A stretch of DNA of 64,000 bases from Thermanaerothrix daxensis (GCF_001306145.1 NZ_LGKO01000002.1:1302001-1366000), one strand, 5' to 3'. Counted from the stretch's first letter, positions 17,818-25,785 are shown. Notes: generated by a model not told the origin, from the letters alone. Made by a program: numbers and translations.

Positions 17818-18464
17818 CGCTGGAATACATTATACGGCCTTACTGCCCTAATGATCGAGAGGCGATATTTCGTATTGCCGGTGACACAGCCTATTTTGGA
17901 GAGCCCATTGAAGCCTACATGGAAGATCGTAGACTTTTCACCGATGCATTTTACACCTTTTACACTGATTATGAACCCGAACATGCGCGGGTAGCGGTCG
18001 CAGAGGATCAGGTTGTGGGATTCCTGGTAGGATGTACAGACCCTCATCGCTATCGTGGAGTCATGGGGCTGGAGATACTTCCGAAGGTGGGCGCTCGATT
18101 GTGGCGAGGGTACTATCAAATAGGGCCCAAAACTCGAAGATATCTGTGGGAGGTGTTCAAGGCATTCATAAAGGGTGAGTTACCAGGTGCTGATGAAACT
18201 CTTTATCCTGCCCATTTCCATATCAACATAGCCTCTCAGTGGCGTGGCTTTGGTATCGGCAAAACGCTGATAGTTACTTATTTGCAACAATTAATCGAAT
18301 CGGGCGTACCGGGAGTTTATTTGCAAACCACCAGCCAAAACAAAACAGCCTGTCATCTCTATGAATCTATGGGGTTTCGTCTGTTAGGTTCAAAACGCAC
18401 CCAAATGTGGCGTTGGTTAATTCAGGAGGATATAGAAAACCGCTGTTATGGACGAAGACTATAA
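17814..18464 (+). CDS. GNAT-family acetyltransferase
   Basis: A 216-residue N-acetyltransferase. The acetyl-CoA-binding motif A is visible as WRGFGIGKTLI, preceded by the beta-4 strand HFHINIAS, and motif B as TSQNKTACHLYESMGFRLLG. The N-terminus (YIIRPYCPNDREAIFRIAGDTA) is a typical GNAT entry strand. The substrate cannot be told from the sequence; it could modify a small amine, a protein N-terminus or an amino sugar from the upstream polysaccharide locus. It is coupled to plsY by an ATGA overlap and is followed directly by a strong intrinsic terminator. Confidence 0.82.
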   Translation: MTLEYIIRPYCPNDREAIFRIAGDTAYFGEPIEAYMEDRRLFTDAFYTFYTDYEPEHARVAVAEDQVVGFLVGCTDPHRYRGVMGLEILPKVGARLWRGYYQIGPKTRRYLWEVFKAFIKGELPGADETLYPAHFHINIASQWRGFGIGKTLIVTYLQQLIESGVPGVYLQTTSQNKTACHLYESMGFRLLGSKRTQMWRWLIQEDIENRCYGRRL

Positions 18465-18467
18465 CAA

Positions 18468-18505
18468 GATCAGGACTGGTGATTTGACCAGTCCTGATCG
18501 TTTTT
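18468..18505 (+). terminator. intrinsic terminator after plsY-GNAT
   Basis: A perfect 13-bp stem (18468-18480 with 18487-18499) closes a 6-nt loop and is followed by a TTTTT run at 18501-18505. It starts 3 nt after the GNAT stop codon. The reverse strand lacks a matching T-run, so it probably works mainly for the plus strand. Confidence 0.9.
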
Positions 18506-18526
18506 GCTAGAAGATAGTTTGATTGT

Positions 18527-18739
18527 TTACTGTTTTACGACTACATTGCTGGCCTGCAATCCTTTGGGTCCGCGCTCGATGGAAAATTCGACAACCTGAC
18601 CTTCTTCCAGAGTGCGATACCCATCCCCACGAATGGCAGAGAAATGAACGAAAACGTCATTTCCACCTTCGCGAGAGATGAAGCCATAGCCCTTGCTTCC
18701 GTTGAACCATTTAACCGTGCCGATGTAACGTTCAGTCAT
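18527..18739 (-). CDS. csp: cold-shock protein (CspA family)
   Basis: A 70-residue single-domain cold-shock protein that binds single-stranded RNA/DNA and acts as an RNA chaperone. RNP1 (KGYGFI) and RNP2 (VFVHF) are both intact, and the N-terminal [13 protein letters not shown] is diagnostic. The reading frame extends 8 codons upstream, but AAGGAG at 18751-18756 lies 11 nt before the ATG at 18739, and that start gives the usual family length. The gene has its own consensus promoter about 140 bp upstream and a long leader with a stable hairpin, an arrangement known from cspA-type mRNAs. It is transcribed divergently from the 18986 gene. Confidence 0.95.
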   Translation of the reverse strand: MTERYIGTVKWFNGSKGYGFISREGGNDVFVHFSAIRGDGYRTLEEGQVVEFSIERGPKGLQASNVVVKQ

Positions 18740-18814
18740 GATATTTGTGTCTCCTTCAGACAAAAAATTGGTGTTAGGTGTTCAGCTAGTTCCATCGGAA
18801 CGATCAAATAATTA

Positions 18815-18837
18815 GGCTCACGGAATTTCCGTGAGCC
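18815..18837 (-). promoter_or_regulatory. stable hairpin in the csp 5' leader
   Basis: An inverted repeat GGCTCACGG/CCGTGAGCC (9 bp, extendable into the 5-nt loop) sits inside the roughly 130-nt untranslated leader of csp. There is no T-run directly after it on the minus strand, so it is more likely a leader structure than a terminator. On the plus strand it is followed by a weak CTTTCTT. Confidence 0.6.
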
Positions 18838-18878
18838 GCCTTTCTTATTCCGCGAACTTACTGGATTCCTTGGTTTTG

Positions 18879-18907
18879 TTTATATCATGTGAGAGTAGAT
18901 GTGTCAA
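18879..18907 (-). promoter_or_regulatory. sigma-70-type promoter for csp
   Basis: On the minus strand TTGACA (18907-18902) and TATAAA (18884-18879) are separated by exactly 17 bp. Initiation near 18872 would give a leader of about 130 nt before the csp ATG. Confidence 0.85.
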
Positions 18908-18985
18908 GGGTTGCGCAGAAACTCAATTGTAAAGATGGTATGCTAGAATCTAAAGAACCTTTGAGCCCTGTATGGAGTATGTTGG

Positions 18986-20692
18986 ATGGAACGCACAGTC
19001 CCAAGCACGGCCTCCGAAGAAATTGCCCTTTATTTGCGCACCATCTATTCCTTGTTACGATCCACCGCAGAAGTGCAAATACGCTCTTTAGAGGAAGTGC
19101 ATCTGGCTACTAATTCAACGCTTCATCCCGACGCACGTAAACCCACTCCCGATATATCTGCATTTATCTACAGCCTGTTACGCCTGCCAGACTGCATCTC
19201 AGAGGCGCGATCGGTTATTCTGGGGCAAAGTCTGTCGGTATTTTCGCGACACGGCTATTCCGATGTTGTTAGATGGCAACAGGTTTCTGCCCGCGCTCGA
19301 CGTCGCAAGTGTTATTTTGATAACCGGGATACCCTAGCTTGCCTGATTGCCAGCCGCTCAGATATTGACGATTTGATTCCCACCCTCACTGCCTTCCAAA
19401 TCGAATGGAATAAATTACATCATCTGTTGCAAAAACGTCCTATGAGTTCAAGTTGGGAGGCGTTTGTTGCTAACCCAGAAAATTCTCAAAGCCTAGCGGA
19501 TTTGCTCCAAATTAGTACCGAAGATTTGGAGCGATTGCGCACTGTTTGGGGTTCTCGCTTCGCCCTAAACTTGCAACGCATTGCGCATCGTCCTTGCCAC
19601 TTCAAGGTGCGCCTTTTGAGCGGCTCGTTAACGGAATATCGCCGTGCTACTCGGGCGTGGTGGGAAAATATCCTCCATGCGTGCCCTGATCTTTTAGAGC
19701 GGCCTGTTTATTTTATCTCAAGCAATACTCACAGCGTGGCCAATCTACTTTCCGGATATGCGCTTCACAAAAAAGATGAATTAATTCGCTTTTTAAAGCA
19801 TGAACGCTATTCAGATTGGTTAGAAGAGTGGCAAGGAATCGAAGAAAGGCGTGTGCCTTCTAGTGAGGAGAATTTTTTATACTACATCCTGAAAAAATAC
19901 CAGCAAACATCGCGTGGCCGATACACTCTCAACGAGCAATTGGAATTCGAGATAACACATGGGATCCATCGTATCCCTAGCGAACATTATTTTGATATTG
20001 AAGCCCAGGTCATCCAACTCTCGTCACTTCATGGGGAAGATCTTGACCCGCGCATCCGATTAGGAAACATGAACTTTTTGGCCGAAAGCGATGCTTTGAT
20101 CTTGAATATTGACTATCCACTTGGTCTAGCGGCTTATAACTTATTGAGCATCATTGCGGAGTACATCGAACCTGTGCTGGGGGTATACATAATGGGTAAG
20201 GCTGCTACCCTTAATGGGCGGCTTGGAGATGTAATGATTCCAAGTGTTGTTCAAGATGAACATTCGCAGAATACATATCTTTTTCAAAATTGCTTTAGCG
20301 CTTCAGATGTGGCGCCATATCTCCATTACGGCACGGTCTTGGATAACCAAAAAGCAGTCAGTGTGTTTGGAACCTTTTTACAAAACTCGCGAATTATGGA
20401 TGTGGTTTACCGGGAGGGCTATACAGACATTGAAATGGAAGCCGGCCCGTACCTTTCGGCCGTTTATGAGATGTCGCGCCCCAAGCGCCACCCAGTCAAT
20501 GAAATTGTGACCCTCTATAACTTGCCCTTTGATGTTGGGATTTTGCATTACGCCTCTGATACCCCCTTAAGTAAGGGGAAAAATTTGGGGGCTGGTACCC
20601 TTTCCTATTTCGGAATGGATTCAACCTATGCCACAACTATCGCTATCTTAAGGCGCATTTTTGCTAACGAGCGTTCTCGCATTCGCTCATGA
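18986..20692 (+). CDS. uncharacterised 568-residue protein (possibly DUF6909) with nucleoside-phosphorylase-like C-terminal region
   Basis: I do not recognise a characterised function; the N-terminus (ALYLRTIYSLLRS) reminds me of the DUF6909 family, from memory only. The first 330 residues look mostly helical, soluble and charged. The C-terminal part has features of a purine nucleoside phosphorylase/nucleosidase fold: a GKAATLNGRLGDVMIPS stretch near residues 405-421 and DIEMEAGPYLSAVYEM near 480, resembling the GK(A/T)G...LGDVV and D-MExA motifs of that superfamily. No signal peptide or membrane segment is seen. GGAG at 18974-18977 lies 8 nt before the ATG. It stands alone, divergent from csp, and is closed by a strong terminator. 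Start and reality of the gene are secure; function is open. Confidence 0.8.
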   Translation: MERTVPSTASEEIALYLRTIYSLLRSTAEVQIRSLEEVHLATNSTLHPDARKPTPDISAFIYSLLRLPDCISEARSVILGQSLSVFSRHGYSDVVRWQQVSARARRRKCYFDNRDTLACLIASRSDIDDLIPTLTAFQIEWNKLHHLLQKRPMSSSWEAFVANPENSQSLADLLQISTEDLERLRTVWGSRFALNLQRIAHRPCHFKVRLLSGSLTEYRRATRAWWENILHACPDLLERPVYFISSNTHSVANLLSGYALHKKDELIRFLKHERYSDWLEEWQGIEERRVPSSEENFLYYILKKYQQTSRGRYTLNEQLEFEITHGIHRIPSEHYFDIEAQVIQLSSLHGEDLDPRIRLGNMNFLAESDALILNIDYPLGLAAYNLLSIIAEYIEPVLGVYIMGKAATLNGRLGDVMIPSVVQDEHSQNTYLFQNCFSASDVAPYLHYGTVLDNQKAVSVFGTFLQNSRIMDVVYREGYTDIEMEAGPYLSAVYEMSRPKRHPVNEIVTLYNLPFDVGILHYASDTPLSKGKNLGAGTLSYFGMDSTYATTIAILRRIFANERSRIRS

Positions 20693-20711
20693 CCTCACAG
20701 TTGCAAAAACG

Positions 20712-20755
20712 CAACAAGAGTGGCCTTGGCTTAGAGGCCACTCTTGTTGTTTTTT
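20712..20755 (+). terminator. bidirectional intrinsic terminator between the 18986 gene and valS
   Basis: A perfect 14-bp stem (20712-20725 with 20736-20749) with a 10-nt loop is followed by six T on the plus strand; on the minus strand the same stem is followed by CGTTTTTGC. It can therefore end transcription of both convergent genes. Confidence 0.92.
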
Positions 20756-20790
20756 ATGGATCTCCTAATGTTTTTATGAATCTCCTAATG
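20751..20790. repeat. 20-bp tandem duplication downstream of valS
   Basis: Two adjacent 20-bp units (20751-20770 and 20771-20790), beginning TTTTTATG and ending TCTCCTAATG, differ at one base (G/A at unit position 9). They lie between the valS stop codon and the shared terminator and overlap the terminator's T-run. This is probably a slippage duplication. Confidence 0.85.
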
Positions 20791-20800
20791 CGCCCCGTCT

Positions 20801-23509
20801 TTATTCTCCTAGCGCCTGCAGTTGTTCACGCAGCCGTTGAGCTGTTTCGCGGAAGGTTTCCAATTTTTGACGCTCCTTTTCTACAATATGGGAGGGCGCT
20901 CGTTGGGCAAAGGGGCCGGCCAGAAGGGCTTCAAGGCGCGCTATTTGCTGTTCTGCTTCAGATAGCTCGGTTTCTAGGCGAGTACGCTCTTCTGCAGGAT
21001 CAACAAGGTCGGCAAGGGGGATATACACTTCAATTCCACTAACTACCAATGTGATTTCATTTCCCGGTTTTGTATCTCGCTTCTCGAGAATATGGAAATG
21101 ATCTGACGCAATTCCGGCCAGTGCTGCTAATATTTGCGTCTGTTCCTTCAGCATATCGGCATGCTCACCAGCAACCATTACAGTGGGGATTTTTCTGGCG
21201 GGAGGGACTTTTTTCTCCGTACGTACGTTGCGAATGGCACGGACGATCTCTTGTATCAGGCTGAACTCGGCAACTTTTTGCTCCTCCCATTCTTCCGCGG
21301 CCTTAGGTTCTGGCCATCTTGCAATAATCAAGGCCTCTGCCCAACCCTCTTTTGGAGCAAATGCCTCGCTTTTAGATTGAGCGGCCTTTTTCAAGTGTCC
21401 CCACAGCGCCTCGGTCACGAAGGGTGTGAATGGATGCAGTAACCGTAAACAGGTGTCTAGCACACGTACCAGGGTGTAAGCGGTGTAGAACGCTCGGTCA
21501 CCCCCCTCTGCCAGCTGGATCTTGGCGATCTCGATATACCAGTCTGCAAATTCGGACCAGAAGAAGTCATAAATTTGACGGCCTGCTTCACCAAATTGGT
21601 AGGATTCGAAGAGGCGCTCCACCTCACGTAAAAGATTTTGGAGGCGCGCCCAGATCCAGGAATCGGCGAGGGTCCACTGCGGTGCCCCTTGAGGTGCAAG
21701 GGGACACATATCCAGGGCTCCTATTACGAAACGCCCGGCATTCCATACTTTATTGGCAAAATTTCGGTTGGCCTCCACTTTTTTGAGGCTCAGGTTGATA
21801 TCATTACCAGGGGTAGAGCCTACCAGTAGGGTGAACCGCAGTGCATCTGTGCCCATTTGATTCATGACCTCAAGCGGATCAATCACATTGCCTTTGGTCT
21901 TGCTCATTTTCTGGCCGTGTTCGTCACGAATCAGGCCGTGCAAGTAAACGGTATGGAAGGGCTCACGTCCTGTAAATTCCAGGCCAAACATAATCATCCG
22001 GGCAACCCAGAAAAAGAGAATGTCATAGCCTGTTTCTAGTACAGATGTGGGGTAGAAGTATTTGTAGTCCGGCGTTTCTTCAGGCCAACCGAGAGTAGAA
22101 AACGGCCATAGCCCTGAGGAGAACCAAGTATCCAGGACATCTTCGTCTTGGTGAATCCGCATACTTCCGCAGGTGGCACAATGCGTGGGATCTTCACGGG
22201 CTACGGTCATTGCTCCGCAATCATCGCAGTACCAGACCGGGATGCGATGACCCCACCACAACTGGCGACTGATACACCAATCCTGGATGTTTTCCATCCA
22301 GTTATAGTAAATCTTAGTAAAACGTTCGGGGATGATACGAATGCGTCCCTCTTGTACTGCCCGCAGAGCCGCCTCGGCCAATGGTTTGATGCGGACAAAC
22401 CACTGTTCTGAAAGGCGCGGTTCAATGATCTCTCCACCACGTTGAGATCGAGGTACCGTTAAAGTGTAGGGTTCTTCTTTGATTACCAGGCCTGCGGCCC
22501 GCATGTCTTCCCAAAGTTTCTTGCGGCATTCAAAGCGATCAAGGCCAGCGTATGGTCCTCCTGCCTCGTTAATACGTGCTTCCTCCGTCATGATATTAAT
22601 GATTTCAAGATTGTGGCGCAAAGCAATCTGGTAATCGTTAGGATCATGGGCAGGCGTGACTTTCAGAGCACCGGTACCAAATTGGGGATCTACATAGGGA
22701 TCAGAGATTACCGGGATAAGGCGATTTAAAATAGGCACCCGTACTTTACGCCCCACAAAAGCAGAATAGCGTTCATCCTGGGGATGGACAGCCACTGCGG
22801 TGTCGCCCAGGATGGTTTCGGGGCGGGTGGTAGCGACTGGAATATAGGTGTTGGGATCGTCGGCCAGGACGTATTTGAAATAGTAAAGAGTACCGGGTTC
22901 CTCCGAATATTCAACTTCCAGATCCGAGACTGCGGTGCGTAAACCCGGCGACCAGTTGATCATGCGTAAACCGCGGTAGATCAGCCCTTTTTCGTAGAGC
23001 CGCACAAAGGCTTCGCGCACTGCGCGAGACAACCCTGCGTCAAGGGTGAAGCGCTCACGGCTCCAATCACAGGAGGCGCCTAGTCGGCGAATTTGGCGAG
23101 TAATTATATTGCCGTACTTTTCTTTCCAGGCCCAAACTCGCCTTAGGAACTCATCGCGACCTAGTTGTTCGCGGCGAAGTCCCTCCTTGGCCAGTTCACG
23201 TTCTACCAGGAGCTGGGTTGCAATACCAGCATGATCGGTTCCAGGTATCCATAAGGTGGGTTCTCCTTTCATTCGGTGGTAGCGGATCATTAAGTCTTCC
23301 ATTGCGACGAACATTGCGTGGCCAAGATGAAGCTCGCCTGTAACATTGGGCGGGGGAATGCTGATTACAAAGGGTTTATGGGAGGGATCAAAGTTTGGAA
23401 GGTTGGGGTCGTTCCAGGGTTTGAAGAAACCTTTTTCCTCCCACCAGGCATAAAGGGGTTCCTCAATTGCAGAAAAATCATAAGTTTTTGGTAGGTTATA
23501 GCCAGGCAT
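20801..23509 (-). CDS. valS: valyl-tRNA synthetase
   Basis: A 902-residue class I synthetase that charges tRNA-Val. The HIGH motif appears as HLGH (residues 61-64, in PPPNVTGELHLGH) and the KMSKS motif as KMSKT (534-538). A four-cysteine zinc-like knuckle (CDDC...CATC, about 429-447) and the GTDHAGIATQ block are typical. The C-terminus (about 820-902) is the ValS coiled-coil tRNA-binding arm. The frame is open 14 codons upstream, but GAGG at 23515-23518 lies 5 nt before the ATG at 23509, and MPGYNLPKTYD is the family N-terminus. It is controlled by a T-box leader and a consensus promoter. Confidence 0.97.
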   Translation of the reverse strand: MPGYNLPKTYDFSAIEEPLYAWWEEKGFFKPWNDPNLPNFDPSHKPFVISIPPPNVTGELHLGHAMFVAMEDLMIRYHRMKGEPTLWIPGTDHAGIATQLLVERELAKEGLRREQLGRDEFLRRVWAWKEKYGNIITRQIRRLGASCDWSRERFTLDAGLSRAVREAFVRLYEKGLIYRGLRMINWSPGLRTAVSDLEVEYSEEPGTLYYFKYVLADDPNTYIPVATTRPETILGDTAVAVHPQDERYSAFVGRKVRVPILNRLIPVISDPYVDPQFGTGALKVTPAHDPNDYQIALRHNLEIINIMTEEARINEAGGPYAGLDRFECRKKLWEDMRAAGLVIKEEPYTLTVPRSQRGGEIIEPRLSEQWFVRIKPLAEAALRAVQEGRIRIIPERFTKIYYNWMENIQDWCISRQLWWGHRIPVWYCDDCGAMTVAREDPTHCATCGSMRIHQDEDVLDTWFSSGLWPFSTLGWPEETPDYKYFYPTSVLETGYDILFFWVARMIMFGLEFTGREPFHTVYLHGLIRDEHGQKMSKTKGNVIDPLEVMNQMGTDALRFTLLVGSTPGNDINLSLKKVEANRNFANKVWNAGRFVIGALDMCPLAPQGAPQWTLADSWIWARLQNLLREVERLFESYQFGEAGRQIYDFFWSEFADWYIEIAKIQLAEGGDRAFYTAYTLVRVLDTCLRLLHPFTPFVTEALWGHLKKAAQSKSEAFAPKEGWAEALIIARWPEPKAAEEWEEQKVAEFSLIQEIVRAIRNVRTEKKVPPARKIPTVMVAGEHADMLKEQTQILAALAGIASDHFHILEKRDTKPGNEITLVVSGIEVYIPLADLVDPAEERTRLETELSEAEQQIARLEALLAGPFAQRAPSHIVEKERQKLETFRETAQRLREQLQALGE

Positions 23510-23540
23510 GTGCACCTCTTGGTATGGGTTTCTCAATGGT

Positions 23541-23822
23541 CTCAAAAACAAAACCTTTCGTCCTCATGAGGACGAAAGGTTGACTTCCGCGGTACCACCT
23601 CATTTCGCTGGAATCTAACCAGCGCACTCCCCCGGACCATCATCCGGTTCTCGCGGTAACGGGCTAACCCGTGCCGGTCTACTCTCCCCAGTGTGGGGAT
23701 TTCTTCGGCATCGCTACCGGACGACTTCAGCCAGGGCACTCTGGAGAGGCTCTCAGCCACTGACCTCTTTTTCTGTCAGAGGTAGCCTGACTTACTCCTT
23801 CCGGCTTTCTCGTGTTAAGTTT
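23541..23822 (-). ncRNA. T-box riboswitch (tRNA-Val-sensing) upstream of valS
   Basis: On the minus strand the leader contains all expected parts. Stem I is closed by CCGGA (23804-23800) with TCCGG (23721-23717), with AGTA on the 5' side of the specifier loop. The 3' side reads TGAAGTCG, placing a GTC valine specifier at 23725-23723. The conserved T-box AGGTGGTACCGCGG is at 23600-23587. A perfect 30-nt palindromic terminator (23581-23552) with a T-rich run (23550-23544) follows. Uncharged tRNA-Val should pair with both specifier and T-box and allow read-through into valS. The mechanism is transcriptional attenuation, judged by the terminator. The exact 5' boundary is inferred from the promoter. 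Confidence 0.95.
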
Positions 23823-23828
23823 GGCCTG

Positions 23829-23857
23829 ATTATACAGAAAAGCATTCCCGATGTCAA
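23829..23857 (-). promoter_or_regulatory. consensus sigma-70-type promoter for the T-box/valS transcript
   Basis: On the minus strand an exact TTGACA (23857-23852) and an exact TATAAT (23834-23829) are separated by 17 bp. Predicted initiation near 23822 would start just before stem I of the T-box. Confidence 0.93.
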
Positions 23858-23918
23858 TTTGAAAGTGTTGGGGGAAATGGATATTGTTTCTTTAGAAGGA
23901 TTACAACAAAATTGCCTA

Positions 23919-23946
23919 TTGACTTTTGGTTTGATTTCACTATAAT
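23919..23946 (+). promoter_or_regulatory. promoter of the KDPG aldolase operon
   Basis: TTGACT at 23919-23924 and an exact TATAAT at 23941-23946 are separated by 16 bp. It is divergent from the valS promoter with only about 60 bp between the two -35 boxes. About 90 nt of leader precede the aldolase ATG. Confidence 0.8.
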
Positions 23947-23980
23947 TTTATATAGTAAATTCTATTTTCATACAATGAAA
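23939..23980 (+). promoter_or_regulatory. candidate operator palindromes over and after the -10 box
   Basis: Two inverted repeats are present: ACTATA-N6-TATAGT at 23939-23956, overlapping the -10 element, and TTTCAT-ACA-ATGAAA at 23966-23980, just downstream of the expected start. The operon encodes an IclR-family regulator, and IclR proteins often bind short AT-rich palindromes near their own promoters. The link to that regulator is inference. Confidence 0.55.
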
Positions 23981-24039
23981 TATAACATTCTCTCTTGCTC
24001 TAAGAGCCCATCCCACGAATTAACCGGTACGGAGTAAAG

Positions 24040-24687
24040 ATGAAAACCTTGCAGCCTCTTCAAAAGATCCTTGAAAGTGGTGTTATCGCCATTATGCGAG
24101 CCCCAAGCGCTTCGCAATTATTGGATGCTGCAAAAGCAATTTTAGATGGGGGAATTGATGTAATTGAAGTGACCATGACCACCCCTGGGGCTTTAGAAGT
24201 CATAGAGAAAGCAACCACTCAGCTTGGTGAGCAGGTGGTGTTTGGTGCGGGTTCGGTGTTGGATGCTGAAACTGCTCGATTGGCGATTTTAGCGGGAGCA
24301 CGATTTATCGTTGCTCCAACACTTAACTTAGACACCATCAAACTATGCAAACGATATTCGGTTCCAGTTATTCCAGGCGCTTACACTCCGACTGAAATCC
24401 TGGTTGCCTGGGAGGCGGGAGCGGATGTCGTCAAAGTATTTCCAGCCAATATCGGTGGACCTGGGTACATTAAAGCCATTAAGGCACCTTTACCCCAAAT
24501 TCGTCTTGCGGCAGTTGGTGGAGTGAACCTGGAGAATACGGCCCAATTTTTCCGTGCCGGTGTTGAGATCGTTGGTGTGGGTGCCGAATTAATCAATGCC
24601 CAATTGTTGGAATCCCAATCCTTTGAGGAAATTAGGCGTCGGGCAAGGGCTTTTCGTGAGGAAGTAAAAAAAGGACGAGGGTGGTAA
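24040..24687 (+). CDS. eda: 2-dehydro-3-deoxy-phosphogluconate (KDPG) aldolase family
   Basis: A 215-residue class I aldolase that splits KDPG (or KDPGal/4-hydroxy-2-oxoglutarate) into pyruvate and an aldehyde. The general-base Glu is E43 (VIEVTMTTPGAL) and the Schiff-base Lys is K132 (DVVKVFPA); FGAGSVLD and the phosphate-binding AAVGGVN are present. In E. coli Eda the substrate-binding segment reads VTLRT; here the Arg is replaced by Thr, so substrate preference may differ. It is the first gene of an operon that also holds KDG kinase and a sugar ABC importer, which fits an Entner-Doudoroff/uronate role. Confidence 0.88.
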   Translation: MKTLQPLQKILESGVIAIMRAPSASQLLDAAKAILDGGIDVIEVTMTTPGALEVIEKATTQLGEQVVFGAGSVLDAETARLAILAGARFIVAPTLNLDTIKLCKRYSVPVIPGAYTPTEILVAWEAGADVVKVFPANIGGPGYIKAIKAPLPQIRLAAVGGVNLENTAQFFRAGVEIVGVGAELINAQLLESQSFEEIRRRARAFREEVKKGRGW

Positions 24688-24691
24688 TGCG

Positions 24692-24979
24692 ATGATTGAG
24701 CGGCATGTGACTTTCAAGGTGCTTCCGGGAAAAGAACAAGCGTTTGAACGTCTTTTTATTGAAGAATATCGGTCTGCAATGGCGTTAATGCCTGGATTCA
24801 TTAGTGTGTCCCTGTTGATGGAGGTTGAAAATCCTCAGAACTATCACATGGTTATTCGCTTTCGCTCCGCTGAAGAGGCAGCCGCTTGGCGCAGTTCGAG
24901 TGCCCATCAGTTACTGCAACCCAAGATCAAAGCACTTTATCAGGAGAGCCAGGTACAAGTTTATGAGGTCATCGCATGA
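24692..24979 (+). CDS. ABM-domain protein (antibiotic biosynthesis monooxygenase fold)
   Basis: A 95-residue single-domain dimeric alpha+beta barrel protein of the ABM/YgiN group. It starts with ERHVTFKVLPGKEQAFERLF, continues with PGFISVSLLMEVENPQNYHMVIRF and ends with YEVIA, the typical strand order. Many such small proteins in sugar operons are unassigned; oxygenase activity should not be assumed in a probable anaerobe. It follows eda by 4 nt and overlaps the IclR gene by 4 nt, so it is co-translated with both. Confidence 0.75.
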   Translation: MIERHVTFKVLPGKEQAFERLFIEEYRSAMALMPGFISVSLLMEVENPQNYHMVIRFRSAEEAAAWRSSSAHQLLQPKIKALYQESQVQVYEVIA

Positions 24980-25785
24980 CCCCCAGACGTGCTCAATCGA
25001 ATGCAACACCCAATAATCGTTACAACGTCCGAGTTCTGGATCGCGCCATTAACATTTTGCTTGTGTTATCCGATGGTACGCCCCGTACCCTTCAGGAGAT
25101 CAGCGAAGCTATAGGATTAAGTCCAAGTACAACGTTTCGTCTCCTCGCCACTCTAGGGTGCTACCGACTTGTTCAAAAAGATGCCCTCAATCGCTATTCG
25201 CTTGGCTTGACTTGTTTGGAGCTCGCCAGAGCCTATTATGAAAGCAATGATCTGCGTAAGGTTGCGTTACCAGAATTAGAGGCGCTACGGGATGAAGTCA
25301 AGGAAACGGTCCACCTTGCCGTCCTGGAAGGAATGGAAGTAGTTTACCTCGAAAAACTTCCGGGTTTACACGCTATCGGCTTAATGGGTTCTCGCGTGGG
25401 GGGCCGTGCCCCCTCTCACTGCACTGGTTTGGGAAAGGTGCTGCTGGCTTATTGCAAACCCGAGGAGGTTAAGGCCTTTTTCCTCAAAAACCCACCTCGC
25501 GCCTATACTGAGCGAACGATTACAGACCTTTCGGTGCTTGAGCGCGAATTGGAAGAAATTCGCAGGGTGGGATATGCCTTGGATCGGGGCGAGCATGAGG
25601 GCGAAGTTCGATGCGTTGCTGCCCCGATTTTTGATATGCGAGGTGAGGTGGTGGCTGCTTTAAGTATCTCGGGACCTGCCGGGCGCATGGAGCCTTTGGA
25701 AACCAATTGGACGCTTATCGAAAAGGCGTGCAAAACGGCCCGAACTATTTCGGAGAAGTTGGGTTTCCGTTCCAAATCGTCATAG
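24976..25785 (+). CDS. IclR-family transcriptional regulator
   Basis: A 269-residue regulator. An N-terminal winged helix-turn-helix (about residues 18-78; LQEISEAIGLSPSTTFRLLATL is the HTH, shown here in part as SEAIGLSPSTTFRLL) is followed by the IclR effector-binding domain (about 90-265) with HLAVLEGMEVVYLEKL and GRAPSHCTGLGKVLLA. IclR proteins of this kind usually repress sugar-acid genes and are released by KDG, KDPG or a related acid. It lies inside the operon it probably controls; candidate operators are described at the operon promoter. Confidence 0.92.
   Translation: MTPRRAQSNATPNNRYNVRVLDRAINILLVLSDGTPRTLQEISEAIGLSPSTTFRLLATLGCYRLVQKDALNRYSLGLTCLELARAYYESNDLRKVALPELEALRDEVKETVHLAVLEGMEVVYLEKLPGLHAIGLMGSRVGGRAPSHCTGLGKVLLAYCKPEEVKAFFLKNPPRAYTERTITDLSVLERELEEIRRVGYALDRGEHEGEVRCVAAPIFDMRGEVVAALSISGPAGRMEPLETNWTLIEKACKTARTISEKLGFRSKSS

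Noticed and set aside
18815-18850. csp leader hairpin as a plus-strand terminator
   Set aside because: No plus-strand gene ends upstream of it (csp is on the minus strand and the plsY-GNAT operon already has a terminator), and the T-run is weak.
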